Part shown: positions 1 through 9,580 of the stretch, piece by piece
Position numbering within the stretch: the stretch's first letter is position 1
Layout of the letters: each line of letters starts with the position of its first letter
Source: Epiperipatus broadwayi
Taxonomy: Eukaryota > Onychophora > Udeonychophora > Euonychophora > Peripatidae
DNA length: 64,000 nucleotides
Assembly (NCBI GenBank): GCA_028023455.1
Contig: JAQFVV010012418.1
Coordinates: forward strand, 7,375,244-7,439,243
Reading direction: 5' to 3'
The notes under the pieces: generated by a model
Databases searched by the model: none
What the model was told of the DNA's origin: nothing
The model's input: only the letters and a program-made list of their open reading frames with translations
Position numbers and translations under genes: made by a program

Positions 1-129
1 GCATAGAACATGAGTATTTACTCACTTTTTTACTTTTAGTTTTATGGATTATTTTAGGGTTCAAACCTGGATCATTAATAGCTACTTTTGGGTAAACACT
101 GTTTGAATTTATTGTTGGGAGCTAGTTCA

Positions 130-645
130 CTTTACTCACTGAAAACCTAAGTGACTGAACTAGTCATATTCTAATAAATTGCTCTGTTTACAAGCAGATA
201 CGACAAAAGGAAGATATCTAATTTTAGTGGTCATTATTACTTTTACTTTTGCCTGACCCAAGAGTTCTACTAGATTGTCTTGGTAATCACTAATTATTTT
301 GCTTCTAAGATGCAACTGATATTTATTACTCTTATCAATGATAACCCATGTTTTTTTTGACATAATGGACACTGTAGTGTCCAGTTCCACCATCACAAGC
401 ATATCATCAATGAGTATTCTGCTTTTTAAAGCAGAGTCAATGCCTCTCACATTGTTTATACATGCATTTTGTTTTTCAGACTTCTATTGCCTTTCTGTTT
501 TTTTGGAATGGACTCAAACAAGCCAACACATTTGCAATATATACATACTGTATACCAGTATGGACATTCGGTGTGTGCATATATTGGTTGTTCACATCTA
601 TAACAATGCTTTTCACTCATTGTCAGCTAGATGCTTGACTGTTTT
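130..645 (-). pseudogene. Ty3/gypsy gag-pol remnant: nucleocapsid zinc knuckles and protease
   Basis: Read on the minus strand, about 645 to 500 encodes two tandem zinc-knuckle-like blocks. The first is CYRC followed by AHTEC. The second is CIYC followed by GLFESI, where the usual His and last Cys are replaced. From about 450 to 130 follows a retropepsin-like stretch: the active-site block reads VELDTTVSIMSKKTW, so the Gly-Ala expected after Asp-Thr is missing or altered, and the C-terminal block reads NLLEYD then a stop then FSHLGF, resembling the usual LLGRDWF. Double knuckle plus protease is the arrangement of the gag-pol junction in K02A2.6-like Ty3/gypsy elements. A stop and frame change separate the parts and no reverse transcriptase was seen in the 130 bases left towards the window start, so this is a fragment. 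Family assignment rests on motif recognition by eye. Confidence 0.7.
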
Positions 646-654
646 AGTTTTCTG

Positions 655-1204
655 ATAATTAGTTTGAATGCTATATTTCATTTTCTTGATAATTTAATAA
701 AGAGGTTGGTATTAATATCATTTAGATAGATAGTCGTTTCAATGATTAAATCCTAGTTAAAAAATAACTCTATCTTAATTAATTGTAGTAACCAAAACTT
801 TATGATGTAGAGACGAATGTAATTACCAATTTGTAGCAAATATTCTCAGATTTATTAAGTTTAAAAAAAGACCTTTGCATTTAGAGTAAATAAATACATC
901 ACTGTTTAATTGAATGCTTGAATTATGCTTTATTAAACAAAAAATAACGTGTGGTCCTAATATACAATGCTTTCTGAATAATGTCTTCGCACAAAAATTA
1001 TTTCTTAAGCACAAGTAAATAAAGAATTAAGAAACAAAAACAAAAAAGGAACTATAGGGTAGATATTACTTTTTTTTCGTCTATGAACATCTTATTTAGG
1101 TGAACAGGAAATACATATTTTGTTTCTAAATTAGGATTAAAACTTTTTTTTAAATAGTCATCTAAGAGAAAAAAATAAATATAAAAATAGAGGCATTTTA
1201 ACTG
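655..1204. other. AT-rich spacer, nothing recognised
   Basis: No open frame of note, RNA motif or repeat was recognised here. It contains scattered A and T runs only. Confidence 0.5.
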
Positions 1205-1278
1205 AGGATATTCAGTCTATATGCATCCATTCCATCTCAAAACCGATACTCATGACCAAGCACATGTGAAAAAGATAA

Positions 1279-1344
1279 ATGATCCCCAATATATATATAT
1301 ATATTTCATGCAGAAGCAGCACTCATCAGTTAGGGCCAGATCAT
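1279..1344 (-). ncRNA. Type I hammerhead ribozyme motif, locus A left arm
   Basis: On the minus strand the conserved core is complete: CTGATGA (1323-1329) and GAAA (1304-1307). Stem II (1308-1322) has a G-U, U-A, G-C, C-G run. Stem III is an AU-repeat hairpin (1291-1304). Stem I is formed by ATGATC near 1344 with GATCAT at 1279-1284, plus TAA with TTG next to the core. The nucleotide before the predicted cleavage is A (complement of 1290), giving an AUA cleavage triplet. All catalytic positions (C3, G5, G8, G12, A14, A15.1-U16.1, H17) fit the consensus. Activity is inferred from sequence only. Confidence 0.7.
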
Positions 1345-1688
1345 AATTTCCTACACTTATATACAATTAGAGCTTGGCTTACATTAAAATAGCAATTCTT
1401 TTAACTTTAATGGACGGTCTTCAATCTTCTTACCCTTCCAACAATTCATTGAAAAATCAACAATGGAACCTCAAAGCTCTTTGTGGATTTAATATTCTAG
1501 TCATGCCTATGCAGACATTATAATATCAAATCCTTCAAGTGCTTTCCGTTCCAGCTTTGATTTTTCAACGAAATGGACGGTTGAATTGTTGGAAGAATAA
1601 GAAGATTGAAGCATGTCCATTAAAGTTTAAGAATTGCTTGCTATTTTAATATAAACTGAGCACAGGTTACATATATGTATGGGAGATT

Positions 1689-1747
1689 ATGATCTGACTC
1701 AATTGATGAGTGCTGGCTTTGCAGGAAATACATATATTGGGAATCAT
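1689..1747 (+). ncRNA. Degenerate hammerhead motif, locus A right arm
   Basis: Same architecture as the left-arm copy, but the core reads TTGATGA (1703-1709), so position C3 is U, which in hammerheads normally breaks the C3-G8 pair. GAAA is at 1725-1728 and stem II at 1710-1724 has three central pairs. The minimal stem III is AU-ACAU-AU, and UUGG starts at 1737. Stem I is ATGAT at 1689 with ATCAT at 1743-1747 plus CAA with TTG. Probably inactive. Confidence 0.6.
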
Positions 1748-1829
1748 TTATCTTTTTCATATGTGTGTGATAATGTGTATCGGTTGTTTGAGATGGAATG
1801 GAGGATGAATAGAGACCGAAAATACTGAG

Positions 1830-2924
1830 TTCAAATAATTCTATTTACTATAGTAAACATTCAGTATACTGAATGAATAGGATAATAATAAATATAAACT
1901 TTTCTTCTTTTTTTATTATTTATAATTAATCATAATTATAAGATAAATTGCTCAAAAATGTATTTTTTTTACCGATTTGAAGAAACTTAATGATATACAG
2001 ATAACTAATCCACTCACAATACAAGGCTTGAGTTCGAATATTAGCAAAGTAAAAATATATTTTTTTTCAGGTTCTAATCAGGCATAGGATTGTAATTTTA
2101 GTAACCAGCAAATTTTATCTACCCAATATTAATTGATAAATATTCTTAACTAGACAGTAAAATAAGGATAGAAACCTGATAAGAAAAGAATAACTACAGT
2201 ACTTATGAAGGACTTTTGGGAATAGGTTTTGTCTTGCATTTAAAGGTTCTTTACCTTTTTATTTATATAGATTTTTCACAAATGAAAATGAAAAGGAAAA
2301 AAAAATGCACTAAAAAGTTTGACTTCACGTATTTTATTTTTTACAATATATATTATTAATCAAATAACTTTCAATGGGTGTGGGTGTATGCATGTATCTA
2401 TCACTTTTTATCAAATTTGATGATGGAAGCTAATTTATTTTTAAATATTTTTTCTTTCATAAAAAAAAATCGTAAATTATTTTTGAAATCAAGTCTTAGT
2501 CATGCAAATACTTTTTAATTTTTTTTTTTGTGCCATATTTTGCAATATTTTTGCGTTATTCATTATTTTTCTTTATGTCTTTATTAGCTTTATATTTGTT
2601 AAAATATTCCAATTTATTTCTATAATTGAGCACTAGATGGCAATATTTAAAAACTTATTTCCTCATTAGAATGCGCAAAGTGGAACAATTACAAATTTAT
2701 AACAAATATGCAATGTATTATAAACATTGTAATTATCATTAAAATATTAAATGAAAAAAATAAATCTCATCGATGACCACGGAAATCTTTATAATACTTT
2801 TAAAAAATCTATTTATTAAATATTTTATTTTAATAATTATAAACTATATATATATAAACACCAAATAATCTTTTCAAGGATTCTCCGAAGTTCAAATTTT
2901 GTGGATTTTTACATTATAAAAACA
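1830..2924. other. AT-rich spacer with one box-B-like patch
   Basis: No gene seen. Around 2025-2045 the string GAGTTCGAATATTAG resembles a tRNA box B and may be a worn SINE end, but no box A was found beside it. The rest is homopolymer-rich AT sequence. Confidence 0.4.
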
Positions 2925-3026
2925 AACCGAGAGGTCATCGCAGCTGCCTTGCAAGCAAGTAATTGGTTGCAGACAATTGTGGTTCGCGTCCCGGCCGATG
3001 CTATGACATATGGAAAAAAAAAAAAA
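2925..3026 (+). repeat. tRNA-derived SINE, copy 1
   Basis: The unit starts ACCGAGAGGTCA, continues with GCAGCTGCCTTGCAAGCA, carries a box-B-like GTGGTTCGCGTCCCGG, and ends GACATATGG followed by an A run. It is closely similar to the copy at 13921-14023. The middle resembles a tRNA-Ala anticodon arm. Without a long body after the tRNA part it is a very short SINE or a tRNA-pseudogene repeat. Pol III promoter strength cannot be judged. Confidence 0.7.
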
Positions 3027-3289
3027 CAATAACAAATTTTTCTCTGGCTATGGACATTAACTTCTTGATTAAAGATAGGAAGAATAATTAGGCAATAGTG
3101 TACTATGAAACAAAAATACGAATCATCATTGATGATAATATACCATTGCGTGTAATCCTATTAGTGCAATTTATTTTAGCATTTATACAGATATCTGAAA
3201 TAAAAAATGCTCGTATAATGTTTCATCATCATCATTGTCAAACATTAACAATCCACTGCTGGATGAGGTCTCTCCAAGTTCAATCCATC

Positions 3290-5150
3290 TCTGATCTCTA
3301 GTCTCTCTTCTCCACATGATCCCTGCCCACTTTCTTATTTTATATATTCATTTTACAAGTGATCTGTTTTGGGGTCTTTTACAATCACCCGGAATCCAGT
3401 TTAAGATTTCAATTGTCCATCTATTATCATCTCTTCTAGTAATATGCCTAGCTCAATACTACTTCAGTCATTTAATTCTTTCAATGATGTCAGTGACACC
3501 TATTTGTTCTCTCACCCATATATATAGCAGTTTTGATCTCTTTTTGTTACTCCTAACATACATCTCTCCACGATTCCTTGAGTGATCTGAAGTCTCTGTA
3601 TTACTTTTCCATTAAGTGTTCAAGTCTCAGATCCATAAGTAGGAACTAGCAAAATACATTTATTGAAAACCTTCCTTTTCAAACACATAGGCAAATTTCC
3701 TTTTAATATTATTTCTACCAAAAGCACTCCAACCAAGTTTAATTCTATGATTAATTTCATCCATTATGTTTCCATTTGTAGTAATAATCTGATCAAGGTA
3801 TTTGTAGTTGTTAATTTCTAATTCATCATAATCAATCTTTATTTTCCTCTTTTGAGAAAATCCATTGAACATTACTTTAGTATTTTTAACATTTACCTTT
3901 AGTCCTACTTTCTTATTTTCATCTGATAACACCTGCAACATTTCCTAAAACTCTAAAACATTATTTGCAAACATAACTGCATCATCTGAAAAATCTAAAT
4001 GACTTAAATAAATTCCATTTACTTTTACTCCTTTAGCTTCCCATTTTAATCCACAAAATAATTTTTGCAAAACTGCTATAAAAGTTTTGGAGATATGGAG
4101 TCACCCTGTCATACATCCTTTTCAATGTTAATTTTTTTTAGTATCATTATATAATATAATTATTGCTGTTGCATTTTTATAAATATTCTTTAGAATATGA
4201 CACTATATTGGGTCTATACCATGATGATCCAATGCTTTAATCACTGAAGAAATAATTATACAATCAAATGTTTTTTCATAATCTACAAATTCAAAGCATA
4301 ATGACAACTCATATTCATTGGTCTTTTCTATAACTTCTCTGGAATACTTAGAAATCCAGCATGTTCTCTTGATTGGTTAAAATCCAATGTTCTCTATAGA
4401 TGAGTTGCAATTGTCTTGGTAAAAATTTGATATAAAACTGATAAAAGGCTGATAAGTCTATCATTTCTAATATCTCCTTTATCATCTTTTTAAAATATTA
4501 ATATTAATGCTGCATTCTTCCAATCATTTGATACATCTTTATCATTTAGACATTTGGTATATAATTTTGCCAATTTTTTTTTCTATTTCTTTTCTTGCTT
4601 CTATTAATATATTGATTATAATTCCATCATTACTTGGAGCTTTTCCTTTCTTTATAAATTTAATTGCATATCTCATTTTTTTATTTAAGATTCTGGACAA
4701 TTCAGAAGATATAATAAATGTAGGAGGTACTTATTTTTCATTACTATATAATTCTCGATAGAACTCTACTACACATTTCATGATGCCATCTCTCTTTTTA
4801 GTAATATTTCCATCTTTTTTTCTTATTGCAGATATAAGTTTCTTACCAATACCAAAATATTGTTTCCACTCTTCAGATTTTTATTCTCTTCTTTGGCCTT
4901 TCTTGCTATTTCACAATTATACTTTCTTATATCATTACCAACACTTTTTCATAGCATTTTACAAAATTCGAGATATTCAATCCTTTTTAATGCATTATTT
5001 TTAAATATATTCATATTCATTCTTTTCTTCATCTCGGTAGAAATTTTATTGGTCAATTGCTGCTTTGTCCTACCAAATATTTTTGTTGCAGTTTTTAAAA
5101 GTGTTATCAATTATTTTCTTATTAATTTCATTCAAATCTGAATCATGTTC
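3290..5150 (-). pseudogene. RTE reverse transcriptase and C-terminal domain
   Basis: Minus-strand translation across several frames gives classical non-LTR RT landmarks. From 5' to 3' these are a block resembling RPISLL followed by FTKTIATHL (about 4480-4410), a block like the QSREQAGF region (about 4380-4340), a WQGDSIS block (about 4110), and the catalytic block read as LDFSDDAVMFAN at about 3963-4000, where the usual FADD is FSDD. Then comes the thumb and C-terminal part with NVKNTKVMFNG and IMDEINHRIKLGWSAFG (about 3710-3900). Many stops and frame changes. The enzyme would have primed reverse transcription at a nicked target; this copy cannot be made as protein. Confidence 0.8.
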
Positions 5151-5279
5151 AAAATTGATTAATACTTGAAACCGATTTGCAAGTTCTAATTTAAATTCCT
5201 TAGAATGTTTCTGAAGATTAGAAATATCAATTGTAAATGTTTTTTTAAAATAATTTTTGTCTCTCTAGTTTGTTTTAAC

Positions 5280-5715
5280 ATGTATCATACATCTTACTAA
5301 TCGATGATCACTACTTGTGTTGAATTTATTAAGAACATTATAATCTTGAAATATGTAATTTTCTGTTAATCAAAATATAATCCAATTCTGCTGTATCTTC
5401 ATTTGGATGCTTCCATGTCCATTTCCTTTTAACATTTTTCTCAAAAGAAGAATTCATAATATAAAGTTTTCTTTTTCTGAAAAGTTCACAAGTCTATGTC
5501 CTCTCTCTCTCTCATCACAAGTCTATGTCCTCTCTCATTTCTATTACCATAACCAAATTTACCCACAGCACTTTCATCTTTTATTTGTGCGTTAATTTTA
5601 GCATTAAAGTCTCCCACAACAATTTTAAAATGTTATTTAGTCTGATTAAAAGCCTTTTGTACAGTCATATTGTAACCGGACTAGGATTTCCATCCCCATC
5701 TGATGGTTAATTTAT
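5280..5715 (-). pseudogene. RTE apurinic-like endonuclease, C-terminal half
   Basis: Minus-strand translation shows HFKIVVGDFNAKI (about 5640-5590), the GDFN catalytic block of APE-like endonucleases, then KFGYGNRNERGHRLV, a KRKWTWKHPNEDTAELDYI block, and SSDHRLVRCMI at about 5315-5280, which is the terminal SDH motif. There is a frame change near 5350. A stretch GAGAGAGAGGACATAGACTT near 5500-5530 is duplicated, which adds residues in the middle of the domain. The missing N-half is found about 2 kb upstream on the same strand, at 7770-8110. Confidence 0.8.
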
Positions 5716-7760
5716 TTCCCGATGAGAATATTGTAGGAAGGAAAGATTGATTGGTGTTACCTAATGCTGACTTTATTCCCCCACAACAATATTTTCTGCT
5801 CATCAGATAGTGTAACATCAAAGAGACTGAAAATATCTAAAAATTTATCTGTTTGGTTTCCCAAATAGTTCTATTAGAGTTCCAGCTTACTACAACCTTA
5901 CTCACCCCAATCAGGTTATGCCAAATATAGCTCAGGAAACATGAGATTCCTGTGAACAAGTGCACTAAAAATGGATGACATAAAATGAAACTGACAAAAT
6001 ATATTGTTTTATATAACCCAATTTATTTAAATAACAGTATTTGGATAACACTCCTTTTTAATAGTTCATTGTAGTTCAGGTTCCATAGATCAGTCCATTT
6101 CATCAGTAACTTCTCCGATGCTTGGTCCTATCATTGATGATCAAACAGTGTCTATCTATCATTTATATTCCATAATCATGTTCTGCTAGCATTCACATAG
6201 TAGGGATTTATTTAGATATCCATGTGTACATCACGGATTTCTCCCTTATCATTTCTCAAGTTTAAATTCTCCTTCTGGGAATTTATGTTCTCCTTGTATG
6301 TGCATATTCATAGATGTGTTTATTAATCCCCTATTGCAATATACTCTTAGGTAAGTTTGATTTATATTTGGATTAATTCTTTTTATGTAATCATTTAGTA
6401 GCCAATAATTATATTCAAATATATTCACATATGTAATTCATGTATATAGATGCATATTTAATTCCTGTATGTAGATGCATATTTAATTCCTGTATGTTGA
6501 AGCATATTTAATTCATGTATATAGATGCATATTTAATTCCTGTATGTAAATGTATATTTAAATAATGTATATAGATGCATGTTTAATTCATGTATTTAGA
6601 AACATTTAATTCATATACATAGATACATATTTAATTACTGTATGCAAATGCATATTTAATTCATGTATACAGATGCATGTTTAATTAATGTATATAGCCA
6701 TGTATTTAATTCATGTACATAGATGCATATTTAATTCCTGTGTATAAACACATATTTAATTCATGTATATAGACCATATTCAATTCTTGTATATAAACAC
6801 ATATTTAATTCATAATGCATTTATGGAGTATATCGGGATATGCCCACCCTAAATTAATTCTTATATTATAATTTTCATATTCTGTTTAGCAAGTTTAAAG
6901 TTAGCAATTTGAAATATATTTCTTTATACACTTTAATTGAGAGCTTAACTTCGAATCATTATTGCATTTCACCATTTCAGTCAACGTATTTCAATTTCCT
7001 TTTTTTAAATTTTATTTTAATAACAATAATGGCAATTATATTATTCTATAATAAATTATTTTGGTACATAACATTTTGTCAAATAACCACGTTTCATTTT
7101 ATCTTTTCAAAATGCTTTTCTTATAGCATTTTCATAAACACCTTTAAATATTTCAAATGTTATCTAGAGTTTTTTTACCTTTAAATTTATCTGTTGGCAA
7201 TTCACCATTATTAAATCATCACATTAAAAAGAGAATTATCTTAGAGCTGAATGGTATATATTTTGTTTTGGTGGTCATTTAGGTATGTTTTTTCATCTTC
7301 AGAGTGTGGGGAGAGCAAGCTATTCTTTCTAGCCAAACATTCTAGCTTTTTCACATTGATAATTTGCTTCTTCATATAGCAGTTTTACAGTTTCTCCTAC
7401 TAATTGCTGCATTTCTTTGATTAATGGCCACAGCAGCTTCAAACTTAGTTGGTCCGGTTCTCTAAACTATGATTAGCTGTGTAGCAACTACAACAATCAA
7501 ACACTAATTTAAAAAATGCTACAAATTGCCCAATTTCTCTATTTATATTCTCTTTTATCTCACCCATGCTGATCGACATATTTTTCAAAAACATATTGAC
7601 TTCTTTTGCCTAAGGCAAGAAAGTGATGCTTTTTTAATGAACTAATTACAGCATTTTTATATTGTAATTCATAAACCTTCAGCTGGAACAAAAAATATAT
7701 CGATAACATTTGAAACCACAGATTTTTAATTTAAAACTGTTTTAAAATAGGGAAAAAAAT
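5700..7760. other. About 2.1 kb insertion splitting the RTE endonuclease
   Basis: The endonuclease reading stops making sense after VYSQ..SSNSDEIVEDFYIETDT (near 7770, minus) and resumes with TVQKAFNQTK near 5655. The DNA between is not explained by an RTE domain. It holds a minisatellite (6427-6815) and otherwise unrecognised AT-rich sequence. Two minus-strand stretches look faintly protein-like (near 7650-7560 and 7470-7330), but I could not assign them. No terminal inverted repeats or target duplication were identified, so the boundaries are approximate to some tens of bases. Confidence 0.55.
6427..6815. repeat. AT-rich minisatellite, 29-30 bp unit
   Basis: About 13 tandem copies of a unit like ATGCATATTTAATTCATGTA followed by TATAG. 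Copies alternate between TTCATGTA and TTCCTGTA variants and show point changes, so the array is not freshly expanded. Each unit contains the self-complementary ATGCAT. Confidence 0.85.
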
Positions 7761-7769
7761 GTTAGTGTA

Positions 7770-8110
7770 TACATGAAACAATGTGTCTGTTTCAATATAG
7801 AAATCTTCTACTATTTCATCACTATTAGAACTTGTTGAGAATAAACCTGAATTATATGTATTAAGTATCTGTTATTAAATTGAAGAACTAATCTTGCCAC
7901 TTTGTTCAATACATCATCAATCTCCAAAGGTTGCTCTTCACTTGTACTTCCAATATTTGTGCATTTGTAGTAGAGTAATGCCCACTTTTTAAATCAATTG
8001 TCTTTTCACCTCTTTTAACTTCACAAAGTCCAATAACATCCCATTTACTATAAGACAGTTCTTCCAATTCTTGCAATCTTCCTTCACTTGAAAGTGATTT
8101 GCAGTTATAT
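7770..8110 (-). pseudogene. RTE endonuclease, N-terminal half
   Basis: Minus-strand translation gives GRLQELEELSYSKWDVIGLC, then EVKRGEKTIDLKSGHYSTTN (about 8085-7945), the usual start of an RTE endonuclease with the catalytic Glu in GLCEVKR. A second block, RYLIHIIQVYSQ followed by SSNSDEIVEDFY (about 7870-7775), matches the QAYAPT-region of the same domain. Some bases between the blocks are frameshifted. Strand, order and subfamily suit it being the missing half of the endonuclease at 5280-5715. Confidence 0.75.
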
Positions 8111-8159
8111 TACCTAAATAAAAATTTGTCATCAAATGGCAAACTGGGTCTACAATCAG

Positions 8160-9580
8160 GAACTCTTAGTACCCTGTGCCTTTGGCCAATAGCCACCTGG
8201 GAATAAGGGCCATGATTTATTTTTGTCTGTCATGATTGTACATATCTATTAGAAAAAAATCATTCACACACACACATTCATTTTGCCTTATCAGGCAACT
8301 GAGAAGAAAGACCAAGGGTGTTTCATGATCTTAAACTCAAAAGGTAAAAAGCCAATAAACTCATGTTTATGCATGTTGGTGAGCAGCCCATCCATGTTTG
8401 TACATTAAATGAATAATCACATAGTAATAACAGCTGCAATGACAACAGTGTATGGAGTGGACTTTAGGAATTTGCCCTGCTTGGTTTCTTTAAGGCCTGT
8501 AAGAGAAATCAAAGAGTCTTCTTTGTTTTATTTTGGGTAAAACATCAGTCAAGTCAACATCTTACAAGTAATACTTTTAGTTTGAGAGTTAAATTAAGCT
8601 GACTTATTTTTTTTCTTTAAAACAAATCTTTGAAAGTAAAAGTACTTTATTTTCATTTTTTTTTTTAAAAAGTTGGAATTAAACAGAAGGACCAGTTTCA
8701 GGAACAATAGGGATAAATAAAAAAAAATATGTAAATAATAGAATGGTTTGTGCTTGATAAGTCATGTATTATTTGAAGATCTGAAAATGACAAGTTGAGG
8801 TTTGATCTAGGACCTTTAACTCTTGAGTCCATCATTTTACTTTGTGTTATTTCTTAACTATTGCAGTTTTTTCTTTTTGTTCAACAGGTTTTTAATACAT
8901 TTTTGAGCTAGCAGCTTCAATGTTTCCATCTTTTATTTTTCAATACTAGTTTAATATCAGAAATTTGTGAAATTGTTTACATTTTCAAATTAAAAAATGC
9001 CTAAAAACTGGAGTCTTTGGAATAATTAGACTGTCAATCATGATGAAATATATAGTTTGGACAATGAGATGCCATCTTTTATTTGGAAAGAGAAATGGTA
9101 ACTTACACAACAAACTTTTGTGCAAGATCAGAGCTATCAGGAAGAGGGATCACTTAATTTCACTGAAAGAATCTATAGTAATACCTAGAAGCTGGTTGTG
9201 TTGTCAGAATAGTTTTTGTTTTAGCACCGGGATCTTCCTTCATGGTCTGTCCAGAAGTCAATATACATAAGCCACTAAGATGGCTCTGGCCATGGTTAGG
9301 TGTGCCCATTTTGGGTGATTGACAGTCAAAGGATTAGCCCTCCCATAATGGTTGAAAGGCTGGAGAATGTGTATTGTTTCCCTGCTCATGTTCTGTCAAG
9401 TAAAGATGCCAAACTCTCAATTTTAGAAAAAGGACAAGACTGTTGAAAAGAGTGCGTCTTCCTCAAACTGTCCAAACACCCATCATAATTCAAGACAATT
9501 TGCTCAATTTTGCACTTTGTATTTGCTATACTATTTATTGCTTGTATTCATAGGCAATAAAGTTACTTTTGAAAATAAAT
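8160..9580. other. Unassigned block, possible repeat remnant
   Basis: Base composition is less AT-rich in 8150-8460 and 9040-9480 than in the surroundings. The segment at about 9280-9570 ends with GGCAATAAAGTTAC, an AATAAA-like signal, and could be the 3' end of an unrecognised element on the plus strand. The short plus-strand open frame at 9040-9270 matches nothing I know. There is a short CA repeat at 8262-8275. Confidence 0.3.

Larger units (their letters stand above)
1205..1829. repeat. Foldback element, hammerhead family locus A
   Basis: The outer sequences (from about 1205 rightwards and from about 1829 leftwards) are imperfect reverse complements. The similarity continues through the hammerhead units to a centre near 1513, giving arms of about 300 bases at roughly 80 percent identity by eye. 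Each arm holds one hammerhead motif pointing towards its outer end: minus strand at 1279-1344, plus strand at 1689-1747. Outside the ribozymes the arms share the family's downstream block (ATTTATCTTTTTCA, then TATCGGTTG and GAGATGGAATGGA). No coding potential. Arms this diverged imply an old inversion or head-to-head insertion. Confidence 0.75.
3225..8160 (-). mobile_element. RTE-type non-LTR retrotransposon, interrupted
   Basis: On the minus strand the order is endonuclease N-half (about 8110-7770), a foreign insert (about 7760-5700), endonuclease C-half (5715-5280), linker, reverse transcriptase (about 4500-3940), C-terminal domain (about 3900-3290) and a 3' end made of TGATGATGATG at about 3225-3235. 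This layout and the C-terminal text match RTE-class LINEs, whose 3' ends are short tandem repeats rather than poly(A). Stops and frameshifts occur throughout, so it is dead. The fragment at 21419-21965 belongs to the same subfamily. Confidence 0.8.

Noticed and set aside
4507-5710. Plus-strand hydrophobic frames that could suggest membrane proteins
   Set aside because: The minus strand encodes RTE endonuclease and RT blocks in order. Phe/Leu/Ile-rich plus frames are what the complement of an A-rich LINE gives.
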